Shown here: positions 51,748 to 58,492 of the stretch, piece by piece
Layout of the letters: each line of letters opens with the position of its first letter
Numbering within the stretch: the first letter of the stretch is position 1
Assembly (NCBI RefSeq): GCF_003416895.1
Contig: NZ_QVIO01000001.1
Coordinates: 1,116,001-1,180,000 of the forward strand
Direction: 5' to 3'
Length of the DNA: 64,000 nt
Source of the DNA: Duganella sp. BJB476
GTDB taxonomy: Bacteria > Pseudomonadota > Gammaproteobacteria > Burkholderiales > Burkholderiaceae_D
The notes under the pieces: generated by a model
Told to the model about the DNA's origin: nothing
Databases searched by the model: none
Seen by the model: only the letters and a program-made list of their open reading frames with translations
Translations under genes and position numbers: made by a program

Positions 51748-52824
51748 TTAGCGTGGCGCTGCTACCCGGCGCAGGCCGCGCAGCCCGGCCACCACCAGCG
51801 CGCCGTCGCCGGCTTGCGCCACGGCGGCCAGCGGCAAGGCAGGCGGCAGGGCGGCGCCGGTCTGCGCGGCGAAGCTGCGGCCCTGGTCTCGGCTGAGCAG
51901 CACGTCGCCGCCCTGGCTGACCAGCACCAGGGTGCCGTCGGCCAGTTCGGCGCCGCCGGCCAGCGACGCCTGGACGCCGGTTTCGACCTTGCTCCAGCTG
52001 GCGCCCTGGTCGCCGGACCAATAGGCGTTGCCACGCAAACCGTAGGCGAGCAGCGCGCCGCCGCGCGCCGCCAGCAGGCCGAAGAAGCTGCCCTTGTACG
52101 GCGTGGGAAGGGCGATGAAGCTGGCCCCCTGGTCGGTGGAGCGCAGCAGCAAGCCCTGTTCGCCGGCCAGATAAAGAGCACCGCCGGCGCCGCGCATGCC
52201 GTACAGGTGCAGGCCCTTGGGATTGGCCACGTGCTGCTGCCACGGTTGCCAGGTGGCGCCGCCGTCGTCGGTCTTGAACAGCAGGTTGTAGGCGCCCAGC
52301 ACGTAGCCGCTGCGGGCGCTGGCGAAGTGCAGGTCGAGGAAGGGCTTGTCCGGCCCGTCCTCCACCAGATGCGTGGCGTCGGCGAGGGCGCGCGCCTGAT
52401 CCGGGCCGGCGACGTTGGCCGCCGCCTTGAGCGCGAGCGCGGCGGCCTGGATGCCGTCCAGCTGCTTGCTCCAGGTGGCGCCGCCGTCGGCGCTGTGCAG
52501 CACCACGCCCTGATGGCCGACCGCCCATCCTTGCCTGGCGTCGATGAACTGCACGGCCGTCAGGCTGACCCCGACCGGCACGCTGGCCTGGCGCCAGGTG
52601 ACACCGGCATCATCCGAGTACAGGATGGAGCCACGCTCGCCGGCTGCCACCAGCCGCTGGCCGGCGGCGGCGATGGCCAGCATGGCCGCGTTCAAGGTCT
52701 TGGGCGTGACTAGCGCCGGCTGCGTCAACACCGCCGGGCCGGAGGCGCCTGCGCCATCCGCCCGCGCCACTGGCGCCAGAGCGCAGCACGCCGCCAGCGC
52801 GACCAGGAGATTCAATCTGTTCAT
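51748..52824 (-). CDS. YCF48/BNR-type beta-propeller periplasmic protein (module B)
   Basis: A 358-residue exported protein (ATG at 52824 after AAGGGG; a GTG at 52839 would add five residues). The signal peptide is MNRLNLLVALAACCALAPVA, and the rest is propeller blades with the S.D.G..W pattern: 'LYSDDAGVTWRQ', 'LHSADGGATWSK', 'FKTDDGGATWQP', 'LRSTDQGASFIA', 'YWSGDQGASWSK' and 'LLSRDQGRSFAA'. The module A homologue has the same pattern with fewer residues between blades two and three. It is likely a periplasmic partner of the RND protein; no photosynthetic role is possible here. Confidence 0.82.
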   Translation of the reverse strand: MNRLNLLVALAACCALAPVARADGAGASGPAVLTQPALVTPKTLNAAMLAIAAAGQRLVAAGERGSILYSDDAGVTWRQASVPVGVSLTAVQFIDARQGWAVGHQGVVLHSADGGATWSKQLDGIQAAALALKAAANVAGPDQARALADATHLVEDGPDKPFLDLHFASARSGYVLGAYNLLFKTDDGGATWQPWQQHVANPKGLHLYGMRGAGGALYLAGEQGLLLRSTDQGASFIALPTPYKGSFFGLLAARGGALLAYGLRGNAYWSGDQGASWSKVETGVQASLAGGAELADGTLVLVSQGGDVLLSRDQGRSFAAQTGAALPPALPLAAVAQAGDGALVVAGLRGLRRVAAPR

Positions 52825-52839
52825 CGAGCGCCCCTTCAC

Positions 52840-54198
52840 TTAGCGTGAGCCCTGGTTGGCCAGTTCCTCGGGGCCGAAATAGCTGGCCGGCAGGCGCGGG
52901 ATGGTCTTGTATTGGCTCGCGAGGTCGTTGGACGCCTCGTTCAACAGGTAAGCGCCGGTCTGCACGTTATAGGTGCCCCACATGACGTTGCCCACCACGG
53001 CGGGGACGTCCGGCGCCAGCAGCGTCAGCGTGTAGTTGCCGCGCCAGATCTGGCCTTGCGCGTCGTAGCCGTCGACCAGGATGATCTGCCAGGTGTCTTC
53101 GTCCAGGTAGTAGCGGCGCTTGGTGACCACGTGGCGCTTGCCGGGGATCAGGCTCGCCTCCACTTCCCATACGCGGTGCAGCTCCCAGCGCACCAGGTCT
53201 GGATTGAGGAACTGCGGCCCAACCAGGTCGCTGATCTTGGCCGCTGCGGCGCGGTTGTTGTTGTAGGGGATGTACATCTCCTTCTTGCCGACCAGCTTGA
53301 GCTCATGGTGGTCGATAGGGCCGAACAGCATGAACGCTTCGTCGAACAGGCCGATGCCGGAAGTGACCGAGTCCGGCGTATCGTAGGATACCGACGGTGC
53401 GCGCCGCACGCGGCGCTGGCCCACCAGGTACTGCCAGATGGCGCGCGGCTGCGCCTCGCTGATGCCGTCGTGGACCAGGATGCCTTCGCCGGCCTTGGAC
53501 GCCGGCGCGCGCGTGATCAGGCGGCCGAACTGATAAATGCCGTCGAATTTTTCCAGGCTGCCGTCCTTGAGGTAGTAAGGCCGCATGATGGTCTGCTCGG
53601 CCTCGGTGGCGGTGGCGCGCTTGCCGTCCGGCGTGACGATGGTGGTCCGCAGGGGGAACACGGTGGTCTCGCCGGTCCAGGCCAGGCGGTGGTTCATGAT
53701 GGCTTCATAGCCGGTTTTAGGAATCGGGAACGGGATGCCGCCGAACGCGCCTTCCACGCCAAAGCCGCCGTCGATGGACTTGGCGCGAGTGGCGTTCTTG
53801 AGGGTGTTTTCATACACCCAGGCCGGCGCGCCGCCGGTGCGGTGGGTCGGGTAGACGTCGATGCGGTAGGACGGATATTTTTTCAGCAGCGCCACGGTGG
53901 CGGCGGACAGCTTGGCCGCATATTGGTCGACGTTCTTGCCGGTGATGGCTAGCGTCGGCTTCTCGGCGGCGAAGGGATCGGCGCGGAAGTCGCCTGCCTT
54001 GAAACCTGCCGGCACCTTGGCGTAGACGCCGTCCCAGGCCGGAATGGTGCCGTCCTTGTTGCCGGCTTTTTCGGCGCCCAGCGGCGTCAGAGTGGAGTGC
54101 AGCTTGGCTGCTTCGTCGGCGGTGACGGCGGCGCCGGCATGCGGCAGGGCGAAAGCCAGGGCCAGCGCGGCGGCGGCGAAATTCAGGGTCGTCTTCAT
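52840..54198 (-). CDS. DUF1329 envelope protein (module B)
   Basis: A 452-residue protein with signal peptide (MKTTLNFAAAALALAFALPH, cleavage near residue 23) and the DUF1329 start 'LHSTLTPLGAEKAGNKDGTI'. Blocks 'LVGQRRVRRAPSVSYDTPDS', 'PYNNNRAAAAKI' and 'RYYLDEDTWQIILVDGYDAQ' match module A's DUF1329. It follows the DUF1302 gene by 13 bases. DUF1329 is thought to adopt a LolB-like fold that could carry a hydrophobic ligand across the periplasm; that function is not proven. Confidence 0.86.
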   Translation of the reverse strand: MKTTLNFAAAALALAFALPHAGAAVTADEAAKLHSTLTPLGAEKAGNKDGTIPAWDGVYAKVPAGFKAGDFRADPFAAEKPTLAITGKNVDQYAAKLSAATVALLKKYPSYRIDVYPTHRTGGAPAWVYENTLKNATRAKSIDGGFGVEGAFGGIPFPIPKTGYEAIMNHRLAWTGETTVFPLRTTIVTPDGKRATATEAEQTIMRPYYLKDGSLEKFDGIYQFGRLITRAPASKAGEGILVHDGISEAQPRAIWQYLVGQRRVRRAPSVSYDTPDSVTSGIGLFDEAFMLFGPIDHHELKLVGKKEMYIPYNNNRAAAAKISDLVGPQFLNPDLVRWELHRVWEVEASLIPGKRHVVTKRRYYLDEDTWQIILVDGYDAQGQIWRGNYTLTLLAPDVPAVVGNVMWGTYNVQTGAYLLNEASNDLASQYKTIPRLPASYFGPEELANQGSR

Positions 54199-54211
54199 TA
54201 TAGTTTTGTCC

Positions 54212-55915
54212 TTAGAATGCGCGTTTGATGTTGAAGGAGATGTAATCGCGGTCGGCCAGCGACTGGGCGTAGCTCAGGATGGGCGTGTTGGTGGCCGGAT
54301 TATTTTTCAGGAAGGTGCCTGCCGCGCCGAGGAAGCGCACGTAGCTGATGCCGAACTTCCAGTCCTGGTGGTAGGTGGCGTTGACGCCGATATTGAAGTC
54401 GCCGCCATGCGAGCTGCCGCCGTTGAAGTTAAACACGGCGCGCGAACGGCCGTCGATGTTGTAGCCGACGCCGATCGGGATCGAGAGGTCGAGGCCATCG
54501 ATCACCTGGTAGTAGGCCGGCTCGAAGATCATGCGCGCCGAGGTGGCGTCCCGCGTGGTGTTGGGATCGAGTGAGCCTTGCCAGGTGACGCTGGTGGCGC
54601 GGTTCCACGCCAGTTCGCCCAGCAGCGACGCGCCCTGGAAGAATGGATTGGTCGGCATCACGTAGATCGCCGACAGGTTGACGTGCGCCGTATTGCCGAC
54701 CGCGTAGGCGGGATTGCCGCTGTTGTCGGCAAAGACGCCGGTGCCGGCGCGCGACAGGAAGTTGGGCGTCGGGTCGCTGACCAGCGGCGAGTTGCGGCGC
54801 ACCGAGACTTCGGCCGCCACGTTCGCGCCCAGCAGCACGGTGCTGGCGCTGGCGCCGAAGGTGCGGATGCCCTCCGCGTACACGGCCTGCACGGTGGATG
54901 GCGCGCCGGGCGGGAATCCAGGCTTGAAGCCCAGGTAGAAGTAGGGTGTCTTGTCGTGATAGCGCGCCGCGTAGAAGCCGTATTCGACGTCCGAACCCGC
55001 CGGCGAGAACTTGACCTGCAGGCCGCCCTGGCCGGAGTTCTTCGCCTTCAAGTCCGGCACGGTGTAGAAGGCCGGCGCGCCGCTGTTGGTCGGCGCGACC
55101 AGGAATGCGCTGCTGCCGGCGCCGGCGGCGTCGTAGGAGCTAAGGTAGCTGCCGACGCCCGGTATCTGGGTGGGGCGCCATTCGAACTGGTAGTAGCCGC
55201 CGATCGACACGTTGGGCAGCACCTGCAGCTGGCCCGAGACCTGGTTGACCGGCCGCAGGATCTCCTTGAACTGCGCGCCCGGAACGCTGAGCAGCTTGAC
55301 CAGGTCGACCGGCCCTTGCGCGTTGGCGATGCCGTTGGCGCCGAAGAACAGGCTTTCGCCATATTGCAGCGTGTGGCGGCCGACGCGCACGGTGCCCGGC
55401 AGCTCGCCCAACGCGCCTTTGGCGAAGACGAAGGCGTCCAGCAGTTCGGCGTTGCGGCCGTGTAGCAGGCGGGTGCCGTCGGTGAATTCGTTGCCGGCCT
55501 TGCCGGTCAGCGTGGCGGCGTTGCTGGCGTAGGAGCCGTTGTCGTTGCTGCGGTTGTACGAGGCGTCGTACCAGGCGGCTGCGCTGACGCGCATGCCCAG
55601 GTTGCGGGTGCCGGCGTCGAACTCGGACAGCCAGTCGATACGGCTGGAGACGATGCCCTTGCGGCGGAAGTTCTGGTTGCCGTCGTCGAGGTTATAGCCG
55701 GTGAAGTCGCCGGCGCCGGACGATGGATAACCGCTCGCCAGCAGACGTGCGTCGGCGTCCTTGAGGCGGTAGGCACTGCTGTATTTGAAGGTGTTGTTCC
55801 AGCTGATCTTGAGGTCGGGATTGTCGGTCTCGAATTCGAAGGCGTGGGCGGCCGGCAGGGCGGCTGCCACGGCTAATGCCAGCAGGGTTGGACTCAGGCG
55901 TTTGTTCGCTTGCAT
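54212..55915 (-). CDS. DUF1302 outer-membrane barrel protein (module B)
   Basis: A 567-residue outer-membrane barrel: signal peptide (to about 'AAHAFEFETD'), DUF1302 blocks 'NPDLKISWNNTFKYSSAYR', 'VRVGRHTLQYGESLFFGANG' and 'VDLVKLLSVPGAQFKEILRP', and C-terminal 'YISFNIKRAF' with terminal Phe. The sequence is well diverged from the module A barrel, which suggests different substrates for the two modules. It lies directly upstream of DUF1329 in the operon and after coniferyl-alcohol dehydrogenase, so it may admit coniferyl alcohol or a related phenylpropanoid. Confidence 0.85.
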   Translation of the reverse strand: MQANKRLSPTLLALAVAAALPAAHAFEFETDNPDLKISWNNTFKYSSAYRLKDADARLLASGYPSSGAGDFTGYNLDDGNQNFRRKGIVSSRIDWLSEFDAGTRNLGMRVSAAAWYDASYNRSNDNGSYASNAATLTGKAGNEFTDGTRLLHGRNAELLDAFVFAKGALGELPGTVRVGRHTLQYGESLFFGANGIANAQGPVDLVKLLSVPGAQFKEILRPVNQVSGQLQVLPNVSIGGYYQFEWRPTQIPGVGSYLSSYDAAGAGSSAFLVAPTNSGAPAFYTVPDLKAKNSGQGGLQVKFSPAGSDVEYGFYAARYHDKTPYFYLGFKPGFPPGAPSTVQAVYAEGIRTFGASASTVLLGANVAAEVSVRRNSPLVSDPTPNFLSRAGTGVFADNSGNPAYAVGNTAHVNLSAIYVMPTNPFFQGASLLGELAWNRATSVTWQGSLDPNTTRDATSARMIFEPAYYQVIDGLDLSIPIGVGYNIDGRSRAVFNFNGGSSHGGDFNIGVNATYHQDWKFGISYVRFLGAAGTFLKNNPATNTPILSYAQSLADRDYISFNIKRAF

Positions 55916-55975
55916 GGTTTGTCTCCTCGTTATAGTTGTGTGGCCGCTGACGCGCGGCCGGGCGGATGGCGTGCA

Positions 55976-56743
55976 TCAGATAAAGGTCGAAGCCAGTCCT
56001 CCATCCACGGGCAGGTTGATGCCGCTGATCCAGCGCGATTCGTCGCTGCACAGGAAGCTGATGGCGGCGGCGACTTCATCGGCATAGGCCGGGCGCTTCA
56101 TGCGGTGGGCGTCGCGCTGCACGCGCTCCTCGCCCAGCATGGAGATGAAGTCGCCCAGGATGGGTGTGAAAACGGGGCCGGGCGCCACGCTGTTCATGCG
56201 CACCGAGTGCTGCATGAACCATTTCTGCGATTGGACGTAGGTCCAGACGATCAGCGCTTCCTTGAAGTACTGGTAGCAGGTGTCGGCCGGTACGGGATGC
56301 GCGTCCAGCCAGGCCTGGCCTTCGGTGTAGCCGCGAACGGCGGCCAACTGCTTGTGCAGGTCCAGCCGCTCCGCCCATTCCGCGCCCAGGATGGAGGTGA
56401 CGTTGACGATGGAGCCGCCGGCCGGCATGCGTGGCAGCACGGCTTCGGTCAGGTGGCGCAGGCCGAGGTAGTTGACCCGTGCCAGCAGCGCCGGATCGGC
56501 GGTGCCGGGCACGCCGGCGATGTTGCACAACGCGTGCACGCGTTGCGGCAGCTGGGCGACTGCGGCGTCGATGCTGGCGGTCTGGCCCAGGTCGACGGCG
56601 ACAAAACCGTCCAGCGTCAGGCCAGGCTCGGTGCGGTCCATGCCGATCACGGTGGCGCCTTCGAAGCGCGCCAGGCGCGCCACTTCGGCGCCGATGCCGG
56701 ATGCGGCGCCGGTGACGACGATGGTCTTGTTACGTAACTTCAT
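55976..56743 (-). CDS. calA: Coniferyl-alcohol dehydrogenase (SDR)
   Basis: A 255-residue short-chain dehydrogenase with TGAASGIG (residues 11-18), 'ALCNIAGVPGTADPALLARV', and the catalytic pair Tyr157 and Lys161 in 'CYQYFKEALIVW'. It is strongly similar along its length to CalA of Pseudomonas sp. HR199, including 'NSVAPGPVFTPILGDFISML' and the ending 'SGINLPVDGGLAST'. It oxidises coniferyl alcohol to coniferyl aldehyde with NAD. The aldehyde dehydrogenase 24 bases upstream would then give ferulate, the substrate of fcs. Confidence 0.88.
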   Translation of the reverse strand: MKLRNKTIVVTGAASGIGAEVARLARFEGATVIGMDRTEPGLTLDGFVAVDLGQTASIDAAVAQLPQRVHALCNIAGVPGTADPALLARVNYLGLRHLTEAVLPRMPAGGSIVNVTSILGAEWAERLDLHKQLAAVRGYTEGQAWLDAHPVPADTCYQYFKEALIVWTYVQSQKWFMQHSVRMNSVAPGPVFTPILGDFISMLGEERVQRDAHRMKRPAYADEVAAAISFLCSDESRWISGINLPVDGGLASTFI

Positions 56744-56767
56744 GTGGTCTCCTTGTTGGTGGTGTCG

Positions 56768-58237
56768 TTAGAAGGGATAGCGCGGCGCTTTGGTCTTCAC
56801 CGTCAGCCACTGCCATTGGGTGAACTCGTCCCAGTCGGAACTGCCGCCGTGGCGGCCGCCGTTGCCCGAGGTACCGCCGCCGCCGAACGGCGCGTGCGCT
56901 TCGGCCAGCACGGTCTGGTCGTTGATGTGGGCGTGGCCGGCCGGCACGCGGTCGACGATGAACATGGCGCGCGCTAGCGTCGGCGTGATCACGCCCACGG
57001 CCAGGCAGCCGCTGGTGGCGGAGGCCAGTGCGATGGCTTCCTGGTCGGTGTCGAACACGGTGACCGAGGCCACAGGGCCGAACAGCTCTTCCTCGAAGCA
57101 GCGCATGCCGGGGCGCACCCCGGTCAGCACGGTGGGCTGGTAGTACTGGTTTTCGTAGGTGCCGCCGGCCAGCAGGGTGGCGCCGGCGGCCACGCTGTCC
57201 TGCACGATGGCGTGCACGCGCTGTACCTGGCGCGCGTTGATCAGCGGTCCAAGCGCCACCTTGCCGCTCATAGGATCGCCGACCGGCAGTTGGCCGGTCT
57301 TTGCGACCAGGCGCTCGATGACGGCGTCGGCGATGCCGCGCTGGAGCAGGATGCGGCCGGAGGCCATGCAGATCTGCCCCTGGTGCAGGTAGGCGCCCCA
57401 GGCCACGGCGGCAGCGGCGATGTCGGGATCGGCGTCGTCGAGGATGATCAGCGAGTTTTTGCCGCCCAGTTCCAGCGACATTTTCTTCAGGTTGCGGCCG
57501 GCCAGTTCGCCGATGCTGCGGCCCACCGCGGTGGAGCCGGTGAAGGCGATCATGGCGATGTCGGGGTGGCTGCACATCGCCTGTCCCGCTTCGGCGCCGC
57601 CGGGCAGCACATGCAGTACGCCTTTGGGCAGGCCGGCTACTTCCAGGATGCGGGCGATCAGCACGCCGCCGCTGATCGGCGTTTGCAGGTCAGGCTTGTG
57701 GACCACGGCGTTACCGGTGGCCAGCGCCGGCGCGATCGAGCGGATCGACAGGATCAGCGGGAAGTTGAACGGCGAGATCACGCCGACCACGCCGTGGGGC
57801 ACGCGTCGCGCGATACTCATCTCGCCGCTGGTGGAGGCCAGCAGCTGGCCCTTGGGCTGGGTGAGCATCGCGGCCGCTTCGCGCAGGTGGGCACTGGCTT
57901 CGCGCAGTTCCAGGTCGGCCTTGGGGCGGATCGCGCCGGTCTCGCGCACGATCCATGTCGCCAGTTCGTCATGGTGCTCGACGATGATGACGGCGGCGCG
58001 GCGGAAGATGGCGGCACGCTCCTTGTAGTCGCTGGCGGCCCACGCGGCCTGCGCGGCGCGGGCCTGGGTGGCGGAGCGCGCCACGTCGTCGGCATCGGCA
58101 AGGCCGACGCGGCCCAGCTGTTCGCCCGTCGCGGGCTCGGTGAAGATGTGGACGCCGCCGTGGGCTGCGATCCAGTCGCCGTTGAAGATGTAGCCCTGCC
58201 AGATCGATGGGTGCAAAAGCGCATTCGTGTTGGTCAT
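56768..58237 (-). CDS. Aldehyde dehydrogenase, benzaldehyde dehydrogenase (XylC)-like
   Basis: A 489-residue ALDH most like XylC-type benzaldehyde dehydrogenases: 'WQGYIFNGDWIAAHGGVHIF', 'GVVGVISPFNFPLILSIRS', 'VLHVLPGGAEAGQAM', base Glu in 'LELGGKNSLII', nucleophile Cys290 in 'HQGQICMASGR', and 'HINDQTVLAEAHAPFGGGGT'. First gene of the operon and next to coniferyl-alcohol dehydrogenase, it probably oxidises coniferyl aldehyde to ferulate, a job done by the unrelated-subgroup CalB in Pseudomonas. Benzaldehydes are alternatives. A candidate sigma-54 promoter lies about 95 bases upstream. Confidence 0.87.
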   Translation of the reverse strand: MTNTNALLHPSIWQGYIFNGDWIAAHGGVHIFTEPATGEQLGRVGLADADDVARSATQARAAQAAWAASDYKERAAIFRRAAVIIVEHHDELATWIVRETGAIRPKADLELREASAHLREAAAMLTQPKGQLLASTSGEMSIARRVPHGVVGVISPFNFPLILSIRSIAPALATGNAVVHKPDLQTPISGGVLIARILEVAGLPKGVLHVLPGGAEAGQAMCSHPDIAMIAFTGSTAVGRSIGELAGRNLKKMSLELGGKNSLIILDDADPDIAAAAVAWGAYLHQGQICMASGRILLQRGIADAVIERLVAKTGQLPVGDPMSGKVALGPLINARQVQRVHAIVQDSVAAGATLLAGGTYENQYYQPTVLTGVRPGMRCFEEELFGPVASVTVFDTDQEAIALASATSGCLAVGVITPTLARAMFIVDRVPAGHAHINDQTVLAEAHAPFGGGGTSGNGGRHGGSSDWDEFTQWQWLTVKTKAPRYPF

Positions 58238-58329
58238 GCTGTCTCCTGTGTATGAGGGGTGGGTGGGGAAGTCAGCCTGTTAGCACGCTAGTTGCATGAA
58301 GGTCTGCTTGCCGCTCTTGCCTTAGCTAT

Positions 58330-58346
58330 TACAAGTTGTGTGCCAG
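58330..58346 (-). promoter_or_regulatory. Candidate sigma-54 (-24/-12) promoter of the coniferyl operon
   Basis: Read on the minus strand: CTGGCACACAACTTGTA, against consensus YTGGCACGNNNNTTGCW. The GG and spacing are right; the -12 GC is GT. It would start transcription near 58319, leaving about an 80-base leader before the ALDH gene, and the UAS at 58462 would centre near -150. The adjacent activator is sigma-54 dependent, which supports it. Confidence 0.5.
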
Positions 58347-58461
58347 CTCGTTGTGCAGCGTGGTTATTGCGACGCACCATGTGGCGCCTACGCTGGGTGT
58401 TGACGTGGCGTTGGAGGCGTTGTCGTAGCGCAGCGCAGCAAAAAAGAAGCCGTGCTGGCGA

Positions 58462-58477
58462 TTGATGAAATGATCAA
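58462..58477. promoter_or_regulatory. XylR/DmpR/PoxR-type upstream activator site
   Basis: TTGATGAAATGATCAA matches the known family UAS TTGATCAATTGATCAA at 14 of 16 positions and is an inverted repeat with outer arms TTGAT/ATCAA. It lies just upstream of the activator's ribosome-binding site, so binding may also limit the regulator's own expression. A weaker TTGAT half-site follows at 58502. Confidence 0.6.
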
Positions 58478-58492
58478 ATGGGAGAACTGCCG

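Noticed and set aside
58280..58296. Plus-strand sigma-54-like element TTAGCACGCTAGTTGCA pointing toward the activator gene
   Set aside because: The first G of the essential -24 GG is missing, the UAS would lie downstream of it, and XylR-family regulator genes normally use sigma-70; kept only as a note in the promoter finding.
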